DNA of 64,000 nt from Sambucus nigra. Taxonomy: Eukaryota; Streptophyta; Magnoliopsida; Dipsacales; Adoxaceae. Positions 22,913-32,696 of the stretch are shown one piece after another. The notes under the pieces were generated by a model. It saw only the letters and a list, made by a program, of their open reading frames with translations. It was not told where the DNA came from and made no database searches. Both the position numbers and the translations under genes were made by a program. Location of the stretch: positions 125,867,268-125,931,267 of the forward strand of contig OX422220.1 in assembly GCA_949130495.1 (NCBI GenBank), in the 5' to 3' direction. Every line of letters begins with the position of its first letter. The stretch's first letter is position 1.

Positions 22913-23278
22913 TCACATTAGTGTATGCCTCCTAACCAAAGGAGTATAATTTTTGTTCTCGCTATCTTACCAACCGAAGTTGATCACGCTCGAACTATCA
23001 TGTCCACTAGTTATCTTACCAACCGAAGTTGATCACACTAGTGTACGCCTCCTAACCAAAGGAGTATAATTTTTGTTCTCGCTATCTTACCAACCGAAGT
23101 TGATTACGCTCGAACTATCATGTCCACTAGTTATCTTACCAACCGGAGTTGATCACGCTAGTGTACGCCTCCTAACCAAAGGAGTATAATTTTTGTCACG
23201 CTAGTGTACGCCTCCTAACCAAAGGGGTATAATTTTTATTCTCGCTATCTTACCAACCGAAGTTGATCACGCTCGAAC
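22880..23278 (+). repeat. Tandem repeat of the Tat element, 120-bp unit
   Basis: About 3.2 units of 120 bp, each with two TTACCAACCGAAGTTGATCA stretches and one CTCCTAACCAAAGGAGTATA stretch (units begin near 22926, 23046, 23166; a partial one near 23209). It lies between the integrase end and the opposite-strand gene, as amplified repeats do in Retand-type elements. The core motif also occurs twice, 60 bp apart, inside pol at 25231 and 25291. Confidence 0.85.
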
Positions 23279-23410
23279 ATTTTTATTGCTGAACAGCGTA
23301 GTAGTGTAATATTTCACACTAGTATTCCCCGAAAAACTTTCAATGAAAGACAGAAGATGGTGAAACATGATCGTTTTATTCATATCAACGGAATTGCATT
23401 ACATTTTACA

Positions 23411-25810
23411 TCACTGATAATACTTGCGTAGATGTTTAGCATTCCATGCATTCTTAAATTCTTCTCCTTCTAGAGTTGCTATACGGTAGGTTCCTGGGCG
23501 AACAACTTCTATACCTTGGTAAGGTCCATGCCAGTTTGCTTCCAATTTGTTATGCTTCTGAATAATCTTCTTTAGCACGTAATCTCCTTCTTTTAAATCG
23601 TATTTCTTCACCCTTTTGTTATAGAACAGAGCTGTTCGTTGTTGGTAAGAAGCATTCCTAATGGCTACCTCTTCTCTAACCTCCTCGAGCATGTTCAAAT
23701 CTAATATTCTCATTAGGTCACTAACAGGAGAATTGAAATTCAGTACTCTGTGTGTTGGAAGACCCAACTCGGCAGGTATCACAGCCTCACTTCCAAATGA
23801 CAGCATATATGGTGATTCTCCAGTGGCTGCTCGGGGAGTTGTTCGGTATGCCCACAACACTGATTGTAGCTCATTAATCCAATTAGCCTTAGCTTCACTT
23901 AGCCTCTTCTTCAAACCATTTAATAATGTTTTATTCGTCACTTCAGTCTGCCCATTGCTTTGGGGATGACCTGGTGCTGAATGAACCTTCAAAATGTTCG
24001 ACTGGTGATAATAGGTTGCAAACTCCTCATTATCAAATTGTGTGCCATGGTCTGTGATGAAGGCATGAGGGAGACCATATCGGCAGATGATGTTCTTCCA
24101 AACGAACTGATACACCTTCTCGTATGTCATATCAATAAGTGGCTCAGCTTCTACCCACTTAGTAAAATAATCTACTGCAACGACGAGGTACTTGAACCTT
24201 CCTCGGGTCGTCGGCAATGGTCCAACCAAATCAATCCCCCACATGGCAAATGGCCAAGGGGAAGTTATAGGTGTCAACAATGCTTGTGGAGTTCTTCGGA
24301 TGGAGGAAAAGCGTTGGCACTTGTCACATTTTTTGGCATAGGCTATACAATCAGCCCTCATCGTCGGCCAGTAATATCCCTGTGTCATCACCCTTTGCAA
24401 AAGTGTTCGATCTGCTACATGAGCTCCACAAGATCCTTCATGGATTTCCTCAATCAATTCTTTTACCTCTGATGGATGTACACATCTCTGCAAACCTGCC
24501 ATAATTCCTCGTCTATACAAAACACCATTAGTTAGTACATACCGAGTAGCTTTATACTTCAATTTCTTGGTCGTGAGCTTATCCTCCGATAATTCTCCTT
24601 CTTCAATGTACGCCCTGATGGGATCCATCCAAGATGGTCCTAGATCAAGGGTAATAATATTCACAGTCAATTCTTCATCTATACTCCGACTTACTAATAC
24701 TTCAATTGGTATCGTCCTTCGCAGCTCGGTACGAGTAGCTGATGCTAATCGTGCCAGTGCGTCTGCTCTCACATTCTCCATCCTCGGTATTCTCACCAAT
24801 TGAATGGCATCAAATTCTGTCAATAACTCCATTACCTTTGCATGGTACTTCACCATTAATTCTCCTTTAACTGCATATGTTCCCATCATCTGATTCACAA
24901 TTAATTGAGAATCACTGAATACAATCACTTGCCGTCCGTCCATAATTTTTGCTAAATTAAGACCTGCTATCATGGCCTCATACTCAGCCTCATTATTGGA
25001 GGCTTTGAATTGGAATCGCAAGGCATACTTCATGTCGATATCATCTGGGGTGTTTAAAACAATCCCTGCTCCACCACCCGTTGTGCAAGATGACCCATCT
25101 ACATATAATCTCCATGTAAGTAACTCGTCTTCAACTTTCTTATCTGACAAAGTTCCTCGGTAAAATATCTGTTGTTTTCTTTCATCATCCCCTGGTATTT
25201 TTCGCTCCTCGCCGATCATCTCTTCTCGCCCTTTTACCAATCGGAGTTGGTCTAGGTTAGAATATGACGATCTTTCTACATCCACAAGCCCTTTTACCAA
25301 CCGGAGTTGGTCTGGACTTGTGTCTGTTGGTCCTGTAACATCCACAGGTTGGTCAGCGAGCAATTTCTTTTCCTCGGGGTTATCTGGGTATGTAAACTCT
25401 GCTATAAAGTATGCTACAGCTTGCCCTTTTAATGATGATCTGGGTTCATACACAATATCATATTCACCGAGCTCTATTGCCCAGTACATCAATCTCCCTG
25501 ATTTTTCTGGCTTGTGAACGGCTTGCCTCAATGGCATGTCGGTATACATGACGATGGTGTGGGCCTGGAAATATGGCCTCATTCTTCTACTTGCTTCAAT
25601 TAATGCCAATGCCAATTTTTTCAGCTTTGGGTACCTGATTTCTGCACCTCGAAAAGCCTTACTTGTGTAATAGATTGGTTTCTGGACTCTATTCTCCAAT
25701 CTGATCAATGCTGAGCTGACTGCATTCTCTGATACTGTCAGGTTCAAATACAACTTTTCTCCCGTTATTGGCCTGGACAACAACGGAGGTGCTCCCAAAT
25801 ACTTCTTCAA
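23411..25810 (-). CDS. Pol, RNase H - archaeal-type RNase H - integrase part
   Basis: An open frame of 799 codons, the C-terminal half of Pol. Residues 1-140: RT-connected RNase H domain. Residues 150-215: linker holding two DQLRLVKG repeats. Residues 230-370: second, archaeal-like RNase H (LYVDGSS, NNEAEYEAM, VFSDSQLIV, DALARLA). Residues 440-500: integrase zinc finger with His/His and CDKC. Residues 515-680: integrase core with Asp in MWGIDLVGP, Asp in FITDHGTQFDN and Glu in SNGQTEVTNK. The C-terminus is a short basic domain. The first codon is only where the frame opens after the TAA at 25814-25816; this is the continuation of the RT frame. Confidence 0.85.
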   Translation of the reverse strand: MKKYLGAPPLLSRPITGEKLYLNLTVSENAVSSALIRLENRVQKPIYYTSKAFRGAEIRYPKLKKLALALIEASRRMRPYFQAHTIVMYTDMPLRQAVHKPEKSGRLMYWAIELGEYDIVYEPRSSLKGQAVAYFIAEFTYPDNPEEKKLLADQPVDVTGPTDTSPDQLRLVKGLVDVERSSYSNLDQLRLVKGREEMIGEERKIPGDDERKQQIFYRGTLSDKKVEDELLTWRLYVDGSSCTTGGGAGIVLNTPDDIDMKYALRFQFKASNNEAEYEAMIAGLNLAKIMDGRQVIVFSDSQLIVNQMMGTYAVKGELMVKYHAKVMELLTEFDAIQLVRIPRMENVRADALARLASATRTELRRTIPIEVLVSRSIDEELTVNIITLDLGPSWMDPIRAYIEEGELSEDKLTTKKLKYKATRYVLTNGVLYRRGIMAGLQRCVHPSEVKELIEEIHEGSCGAHVADRTLLQRVMTQGYYWPTMRADCIAYAKKCDKCQRFSSIRRTPQALLTPITSPWPFAMWGIDLVGPLPTTRGRFKYLVVAVDYFTKWVEAEPLIDMTYEKVYQFVWKNIICRYGLPHAFITDHGTQFDNEEFATYYHQSNILKVHSAPGHPQSNGQTEVTNKTLLNGLKKRLSEAKANWINELQSVLWAYRTTPRAATGESPYMLSFGSEAVIPAELGLPTHRVLNFNSPVSDLMRILDLNMLEEVREEVAIRNASYQQRTALFYNKRVKKYDLKEGDYVLKKIIQKHNKLEANWHGPYQGIEVVRPGTYRIATLEGEEFKNAWNAKHLRKYYQ

Positions 25811-25813
25811 GTC

Positions 25814-26053
25814 TTAAAAAGCCTTCTCACACTCATCAGTCCACTCAAAAGTTTTTCGAAGTGTTTTGTAGAATGGGAGGCATTTATCAGTTGCTCGGGA
25901 CACAAATCTGTTAAGCGCCGCGACTCTTCCTGTAAGACTCTATACTTCTTTCTTCGTCGTCGGAGATCGCAACCCTAATAGAGCCTTGATCTTTTCTGGA
26001 TTTGCCTCAATACCTCGCTGGTTGACGATGTATCCGAGGAACATTCCTTCTCA
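25814..26053 (-). pseudogene. RT/RNase H junction of Pol with three in-frame stops
   Basis: The frame of the RT ORF continues into the RNase H ORF without shift but is cut by TGA (26051-26053), TAG (25940-25942) and TAA (25814-25816). The sequence between them (for example MFLGYIVNQRG) is normal RT thumb/connection sequence. TAG and TAA each replace a probable Gln codon, a C-to-T change. Confidence 0.75.
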
Positions 26054-27100
26054 TACTCCAAAGGTGCACTTCGTCGGGTTGAGTTTCATTTGGTATTTAT
26101 CCAGTTGATCAAAGGTCTGGCCTAAGTCAACTAGATGATCAGCAACTCTCTTGCTCTTTGTTAGCATATCGTCGACATAGACTTCCATGTTGCAACTGAT
26201 TTGTTCGGAAAAAACCTTGTCCATCAGCCGCTGATATGTTGCACCTGCATTTTTCAAACCAAAAGGCATAACATTATAACAATAAGTTCCCCTTGGGGTA
26301 ATAAAAGAAGTACTTTCCCTGTCTTCAGGTTTCATTTTGATCTGGTTGTAGCCAGAATATGCATCCATGAAGCTGATCAGCTCGTGTCCCGAAGTAGCAT
26401 CCACTAGCTGGTCAATTCTGGGCAATGGAAAATGATCTTTTGGGCATGCCTTGTTGAGATCGGTGAAATCAACACACATTCTCCATTTATTGTTCTTCTT
26501 CTTTACCATCACCACATTTGCCAACCAGTCTGGATATTTCACATCTTCAATGAATTGGGCTTTCTGGAGCTTCTCGACCTCCTCTTGTATGGCTTGATTC
26601 TTCTCGGGACTAAACACTCTTCTTCTTTGCTTCACAAGCTTGATCTCCTTATTCACATTGAGCTCATGACATAAGAAGTTTGGATCTATTCCTGGCATGT
26701 CTTCATGACTCCACGCGAAAGTTTTCTTCCTGTTTCTCAAGAAAGTTATCTGTTCCTGCTTGATTGACACGTCCAACGACGAACCTATCTGGGTTGTTCG
26801 TTCAGGATGCTCGTCGTCCAGAATAACATTTTCTGTAGATTCCACCACCTGCCCTTTTACAAGTTGGGATTCATCTCTGGGATCGAGGGTTTCAATTTCT
26901 GTATCTTCTTCCACCTGGTAGGTAGTAGTCTTTTTCCTTGACTCTTCAAGCTCCTCTTGCTCGGCAGATGAATAATAGCATTCCCGAGCTACTTTTTGAT
27001 CACCTTTCACAACTCCGACTCCAAAGTTTGTTGGGAATTTTAAGCACTGATGTACTGTAGATGGAACTGCTTCGAATTTCTTCAAACCAACTCTTCCCAT
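26051..27100 (-). CDS. Pol, reverse transcriptase part
   Basis: Open for 349 codons. It contains the RT fingers (WRMCVDFTDLNKACPKDHFP), the palm Asp in SFMDAYSGYNQI, PFGLKNAGATYQRLMD, and the catalytic box YVDD (EVYVDDMLTKSK), so the active-site aspartates are present. The region before residue 120 links protease and RT. It copies element RNA into DNA in virus-like particles. The frame is closed by stops on both sides (27110-27112 upstream, 26051 downstream). Confidence 0.85.
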   Translation of the reverse strand: MGRVGLKKFEAVPSTVHQCLKFPTNFGVGVVKGDQKVARECYYSSAEQEELEESRKKTTTYQVEEDTEIETLDPRDESQLVKGQVVESTENVILDDEHPERTTQIGSSLDVSIKQEQITFLRNRKKTFAWSHEDMPGIDPNFLCHELNVNKEIKLVKQRRRVFSPEKNQAIQEEVEKLQKAQFIEDVKYPDWLANVVMVKKKNNKWRMCVDFTDLNKACPKDHFPLPRIDQLVDATSGHELISFMDAYSGYNQIKMKPEDRESTSFITPRGTYCYNVMPFGLKNAGATYQRLMDKVFSEQISCNMEVYVDDMLTKSKRVADHLVDLGQTFDQLDKYQMKLNPTKCTFGV

Positions 27101-27109
27101 GATGATGTT

Positions 27110-27325
27110 TTAAGCTGATTGCACATTTTTATCCATCACAAAGAAGCGTATTTTTTCTGTTCGGCAAGCAGGCCAAGTTCCAATGAGTATATCCAACTTA
27201 ATCGTCCCTAGTGGAAAAACTTTCTCGCCAGCAAAACCCAGAAGGGGTCTGTGATAAGGTTCCAATTGAGATAATTTCAAATTCAAGTTGTCAAGAATAG
27301 TACATGATGTCTGCCGAACTACCAT
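27110..27325 (-). pseudogene. Protease C-terminal part, frameshifted
   Basis: Continues the protease in a different frame from the active-site part and in the same frame as RT, so one base was gained or lost near 27300. It contains a GTWPACRTEKIRFFVMD stretch typical of Tat protease ends. A TAA at 27110-27112 separates it from RT. Confidence 0.65.
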
Positions 27326-28352
27326 TGTCTACCAACACCCTTGAGATCACTACTTCCTTCATCCTCATTTTGATCACCAAAGGGTCGTCATGAGGGTAAA
27401 GAACACCTGCCAGGTCATTTTTTGAAAAGCCAATGACTAATTTCTCTTTGTTTACTTTCCTCGGACGATCATCCTCGGACAGATTTATTCGTTGAATATA
27501 TGAGCAGGCTTGAGCCTCTCCGAGGTAAGACTTTCTTTCTGCAGCAAGGTCTCCTCCTCCTGCATCTCCTCCTGTAATAACATTACAATCAAATGACCCA
27601 AAACGTATGGAAAATACCTCTCGCTCTGGCTGCCTTGGCTTTTTTGGAAGATCGGGGTCATCCTCTGCATCATCTTCATGATCTTTTTTCTTTTTCTCCT
27701 CTACCCGACGAGGAGATCGAGACCGCTTTCTAGCTCGATCATCGTTTTTTCTTTCACCTCTGCGGTCAACATACTTTGATAGTTTTCCTCTTCGGATGAG
27801 CGTTTCAATCTCGTTCTGAAGGGCTATGCAATTTTTGGGCATATGGCCATGATCTTTATGGAACTCGCAGTATTTGTCCCTATTCCTCAGGTCAGGGTCT
27901 GTCCTCAGTTTATTTGTCCACTTGATTTCCTCGTTATCCTTGATTTCTTCCAAAACATGATTAATACCCATTTTCAAAGGAGTATAATTATCGTATTTCT
28001 TCAGGACTTCCCATGACGTCCTATTATTCTTGGAGTGCTTGTCACCGCCATTACCTTTTTGCTCTTTTTTCTTAGATTTGTCGACCTCCACCTTGGTTTC
28101 TTTATCCATATTCTTCTTCGTAGCCATGGCCTCCTCTGCATTCATGATTTTGGCCGCTTTTGCCATCAATTCGGACATAGTTGTAGGTGGATCTTTGGCC
28201 AAAGTGTAATACAACTTGTTAGGAAACAATCCACTCATCAAAGCAGTGATTGCTGTCTTTTCTTCATAATCTATGACTTCCAGCTTCTCGTTATTAAAAC
28301 GAGTTATGTAATCTCTAGTACTTTCACCAGATTTTTGTCTAACACTTAGCAA
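27291..28352 (-). CDS. Gag C-terminal part and protease active site
   Basis: 353 codons continuing the gag frame. Early residues finish the retrotransposon Gag domain (SGESTRDYITRFNNEK). A zinc-knuckle variant CEFHKDHGHMPKNC (CX2HX4HX4C, usual in the Tat lineage) follows near residue 165, then a basic, Arg/Lys/Glu-rich region. The last residues, LVDNGSSADIM, are the aspartic protease active site (D-N-G). The frame breaks just after it. Confidence 0.8.
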   Translation of the reverse strand: MLSVRQKSGESTRDYITRFNNEKLEVIDYEEKTAITALMSGLFPNKLYYTLAKDPPTTMSELMAKAAKIMNAEEAMATKKNMDKETKVEVDKSKKKEQKGNGGDKHSKNNRTSWEVLKKYDNYTPLKMGINHVLEEIKDNEEIKWTNKLRTDPDLRNRDKYCEFHKDHGHMPKNCIALQNEIETLIRRGKLSKYVDRRGERKNDDRARKRSRSPRRVEEKKKKDHEDDAEDDPDLPKKPRQPEREVFSIRFGSFDCNVITGGDAGGGDLAAERKSYLGEAQACSYIQRINLSEDDRPRKVNKEKLVIGFSKNDLAGVLYPHDDPLVIKMRMKEVVISRVLVDNGSSADIMYYS

Positions 28353-28361
28353 GTGAGCTAC

Positions 28362-29327
28362 TCACTTTACTGGCTTTGCTCCGAAACAGAAATTGTTAAT
28401 GAACAATTCGGCTAACTGAATAAAAGCTGAAATCTTACCCCGAGGAATATTGTTGTACCATATCTGGGCAGATCCAGTAAGAGTTCCCGAGAATGCTTTG
28501 CATCTCATCTCGTCAGGGACGGCATAGATGTCGGTAGCAGCTTGACATTGCTCTATGTGAAGAATAGGATCTGTCTTTCCATCATATTTGGGGGTCACTA
28601 CAGGTGCTTTAAATTTTGACGGTGTAGGAAAATCCACAATGGCTTGGACAAAAGGTGTCCCCTGAACAAAAGTTCTTTGTAAAGGGTTCCTCGCCTTAGC
28701 CATTTCTCCCAATCTATCCTCCAACCGTTGAATGGAACCTTTCCATGCATCATTTCCTTCCTCAGGCCTCTTAGTCCGAACAATTGATTATTCTGACGTA
28801 GCTTCCTGAGATTTGTCTCGACGAGTAACTGGTCGTGATTGTGCTGATCCTTCTCTTAAATATGATGGTTGTCGAAAACTCCTCGACATGGTCCTAGGTG
28901 GATTTACATTCCTCCTAGGGCCTAACCGACTGAAAGGAGACACCCTGCTCAATCTTTCCAAGGCACTGGTCCTCTCCTGAGAGAGCGTAATACGTTGCTC
29001 AGTATCCGTAGCCCGTATTGATGAAATTCGCCCAGGTTGATAAGAGAAATCATCAGATTCCTCATTATGATATGACTCAGTACGTCTGGATCGCGATTTC
29101 CTTTGACCACCTCTCTGCCCTGAGTGAGTAGATGCACCGCCGTGAAGGGTTTGAATGAGTTGCCTCATAGTTTCTTGCATGGCGGTTTGTCCTTGAGCCA
29201 GATTCGTCATAATTCCAGCCAGATTTAGAGGTGCAGAGGGATTTGGAGGATTTCCAGCATTTCGATTACTGGATTCTGGATTATCTACCATTGATGATGA
29301 ATGATTCTTGGTGAAAAACGATAACAA
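28362..29327 (-). pseudogene. Gag N-terminal part with two in-frame stops
   Basis: One frame from 29327 to 28362, cut by TAA at 28788-28790 and TGA at 28362-28364. The likelier start is the internal Met at 29291 (MVDNPESSN), since 29327 lies almost on the primer site. It holds a disordered Ser/Arg-rich N-terminus, then the Gag core (TPKYDGKTDPILHIEQ, WYNNIPRGKISAFIQL). Gag forms the particle shell. Confidence 0.75.
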
Positions 29328-29334
29328 CAGTCGA

Positions 29335-29352
29335 TTCCCACAGACGGCGCCA
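29335..29352 (-). other. Primer-binding site, Tat type
   Basis: Minus strand TGGCGCCGTCTGTGGGAA, three bases from the 5' LTR end. This is the primer site used by Tat/Ogre-type elements (tRNA-Arg by my recollection). Confidence 0.8.
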
Positions 29353-29355
29353 ATC

Positions 29356-29901
29356 TGTTGATGTAAAAAATTAGATCGCTCTAATTATTCAATCACAGAT
29401 AAAATGAGACAAAGATTTTTAAAGTGGTCCAGCCTTGTAAGAATGTCCTACGTCCACTGTTATGTTATTGCTGGGTGTTTTTGGGAATTCTCGATTACAA
29501 GTTCTATCCAGAAATTCCCGTCCCTTTGAATGAGGGTGATACAATGTATTTATAGCCTTGAGGCTCATGTATGAAAGGGTGATACATTAAATGATATACA
29601 CATGAAAGGGTAATACATTTAATGCAGCGTGTGCGTCAAGATAATAAGCATTCAATGAATAGTTGAACTGTTGATTATCTGGCAATCAATGTTGGGGCCG
29701 AGATGCAGCTCGGACCGCCTTAGTTGCTCGTTACTCTAGAGTTCCTCAGAGAGCTGGAGTTCCTCGGTGTGTCCTTGTTGCTCGGAGATAACACGAGTTG
29801 ATTGGGGAAATGAACTTCCTCGTTTGCTTAATGTGCCATGTAGATTGACACGTGTCTTCGTATTATTCGTCCATATCAGCATATTAATTTTGGTATCAAC
29901 A
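29356..29901 (-). repeat. 5' LTR of the Tat element
   Basis: 546 bp, 6 substitutions and no indels relative to 18226-18771 by my reading. TATA box GGCTATAAATA at 29547-29557 (minus). Followed by the CATAC duplication. Confidence 0.92.
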
Positions 29902-30900
29902 CATACAATTAACAATTTCTCCATAAAATATTTACCATAATTTAATCCACAAAATAAAACATAAATCCCTGTATCATTACAATTTCAAATAGTTTAAGTC
30001 TAAAACCAAGTTCATTTGATCATAAAATAAGGGATTCCATTAACATAAGTCTAGGGGATTAAAATAGGCACAGAGCTCTCTAATGATGATTTGCAATTTC
30101 TGCGACCTTTCCAACGTCCTTACCCAATGCACCACCTGTTGTACCTAGGGGGGTCGCAAAAGAGGGAATGAGCGAAATGTCCATCGGGGTGAGAAATACT
30201 AAGCTATAATTTTATATCAAAGTACTGTGCATATACGATGCATTTTAGTATTTTTTTAAAAACATACATTAGCCTTTTCGTTCATAACAATGCACCTACA
30301 TGCAATGCACATTGCTACATGCCATTTTCACACTTAACATTTTCATTATCCCATGCCACAGACTTAATTAATTTCCATTATGTCACCACATAATAATTAA
30401 TGAAGTTTTTATATTTCATTACCACAAGTTTCATGAATATTCTCTTTCATTACTTATCTTTGGGATTCCGCCAACACACACACCTAATCCACGGGTTCAC
30501 AGAATTTCACCGCCCGGTACCAAGCACCATATGCTACTATAGTTGATTTAAGGGGTTTCACGCTAGGGACGTCATGCACTACTTAATTATTTATCCCAGC
30601 ATCATCTAAATGTCATTATCTTTTAATGTGTTCAACATTATTTTCAATGTTCACATTCAACTTGTAGGAGGTGAATTCTTGAAATGATACTAATGTCAAA
30701 GTAGGCATAAACCCTTATCAAGATGGTGATTAGGGCCTCAGAACAAACATCAATAATAATAAATACAAGTCCCAAGTCGATACATTCAATGTATAAAACT
30801 CTTATATTAAATATGTTCTTACAATATAAATGTTGTGACGAAACAATGAACGAGGGGGATCCCGCAGTTGACTTGGTTGGAGGGAGTAGGGACAAGCACC
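29902..30900. repeat. Right part of the older gypsy-type LTR, and debris
   Basis: Continues the LTR begun at 18038. Stretches such as the CCACGGGTTCAC...CACCGCCCGGTACC region near 30490-30520 resemble the middle of other gypsy LTRs here. The right end is not clear. Nothing codes. Confidence 0.3.
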
Positions 30901-32037
30901 TTTAATGCAATAAAGGCAAGGTAGTAAACTTAAACACGAATAAATTAAATGAAGTTGATCACATAATAAATGTCCGCATAATAAACTCTCTTGTCTGGGA
31001 GTATTTTGGCAGCAGTTTTGGGTTAGAAAAGTGCGATCCCAAAATAGTATAACTTTGGAGGTATTTATAGGAGAGCAAGATCATTCTAGTGGTCTTACTA
31101 TATTAAATGCGCCTAATCCGTTTTGAAGTCAACAGTATCGTGCATTTAATGCTAAAGATATTATATTAAATGAGCTAGATATTATATTTTGGTGGGAATG
31201 CTGTTTGGACTCTCAGAGTTGTGATAGTATTAAATAGGACGTGATGTGTCAGCTATGGACTTACTATTCTAGGAATATTTTCACTTCTATTTTATCGAGT
31301 TCTTAAATGTCAGATATGCTGATGTCAATGAGTTGGTAAGCAGTAACTTGTAGAGGATGTGCCGTCACATCACTCCAAAAATGTAGTTCGTTAATTGAAG
31401 GTTGCTCGATTGGTGGTTACCCGAGCGACTTGTGATTTGTATGTAAACACAAAAGGTTTTAACTTTCTGGACACTGTTTAAGACTGGGGACCCTCGAGTG
31501 GTTTCCCAAATATGGTATCTCGAGAGACTACTAAGAAATGTTTTATAATCCAAGGTTTTGCCTAAGTGACCTAAAGGGGTTGCTCTCTTCCAACGTTGCC
31601 TTGCACACAATCCTCCAAACCAAATCCTTACAAGATACCCAGAGCTGAGGTTGTTCAATAGAGCATATAATCTATCACGTGCCCTACCAGACATGGTCCC
31701 TTGAGGGTACTGAGCAACCTCACAGCATTACAAAGTGAACTTTATATTTTACAAAGAAAGCCAAATACAAGTACATCAAAGTTCATATTATAATTTGTAT
31801 TTTCCAAGTTTATCTCTTGGGATTGATCTTTGTGGGAGATCCTTCGAGCAACCTCATCTTTGTGCGAATGATTATATTTATATGAGGCCTTTCGAGCAAT
31901 TTCATCTTTGTGCGAGTGAACATATTTGCGGGAAGCCCCTCGAGCATCCCCATCTTTGTGTGAGTGACCAGCTTTAATCTTTCCTGTGAAGTGTTGGCAT
32001 TAATTTAATCAACTTTAAGCCTGGGCCTCCTTCTACA
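30901..32037 (-). repeat. Probable LTR of a second Tat-like element, left end unclear
   Basis: On the minus strand it starts TGTAGAAGGAGGCCC at 32037, preceded by a polypurine-like AGAAGGGGCAAA (32038-32049). A TATA box CCTATAAATACC lies near 31060-31072 (minus), in the same orientation as the Tat LTRs. A three-unit short repeat with TCGAGCAA and CATCTTTGTG sits at 31835-31970. No second LTR copy is in the window, so the left end is a guess. Confidence 0.45.
31835..31970. repeat. Short three-unit repeat inside the putative LTR
   Basis: Three divergent units of about 45-60 bp, each with TCGAGCAA-type and TCATCTTTGTGCGA-type words. The CGAGCAAC word recurs in the large tandem array at 35757-36390. 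Confidence 0.55.
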
Positions 32038-32696
32038 TTTGCCCCTTCTTAGAGATATTTTTTTATTTGAAGAAATATATGTACGAAAAATGAATTCACA
32101 TCCCATCTCAATTGACCTGTATACATATCTTATTTACACAAAATGTTAGCATAAAACTGGGGGTAACTTTGTCCTGCATTCGAGCTACTTTTAGACTCTT
32201 CCTGCTCGGATGATATTATGCCTCAAATGACTTTTGTTTCTCAGTCTTTTAACTTAGGGAATTACAATGGTTTGTAATAAAATTCTCCCTAAACCATTTA
32301 TTTTCCCAAGTGTAAAAGGGTATAAAGTTTCACCCCAAAAGTCTTTTGAATTTCCCCTAAAATTTCATCATTTCCGCGTCACTTCATTATAAATGTCACT
32401 GACAGCCCTTCCCCCAGCCATACACGCGTCAGCTGATAGCCCGTGCGTGTATCCCATGCAAGGTACTTGAGCTAACAAAAATTTTCTTGTGATGATTACA
32501 TTTCCACACGCACATCTTTTCGTAGCAACGAAGTCTTTTTCAAAACCATATGTCCCTTATAAAAGGGTTTCCTCTCATACGCATCTCTTTTAACCCTTGG
32601 GTTTTTTGAGCGAAATGTTTATTTAACTGCAGAGCAAACAGCATTACCCAAATCTTCTTCTTTTTTTCTCTTCTCTTCGATTTTTTATTCTCTGCC

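Larger units (their letters stand above)
18226..29901 (-). mobile_element. Tat-lineage Ty3/gypsy retrotransposon with opposite-strand gene
   Basis: A complete 11.7-kb element with perfect CATAC duplications (18221-18225, 29902-29906). On the minus strand: 5' LTR, GGCGCC primer site, gag, protease, RT, RNase H, a second RNase H, integrase. Then come a 120-bp tandem repeat, a long region whose coding capacity is on the opposite strand, a polypurine tract and the 3' LTR. The second RNase H and the primer type are hallmarks of the Tat lineage (Ogre, Retand and relatives). Tandem repeats and extra or antisense ORFs in this position are known from that lineage. The two LTRs differ at only 6 of 546 positions, so insertion is recent. 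Confidence 0.9.

Noticed and set aside
23661..28349. Many plus-strand frames of 60-163 codons
   Set aside because: They are shadows of the minus-strand gag-pol, whose motifs (YVDD, integrase D-D-E, protease D-N-G) are unambiguous.
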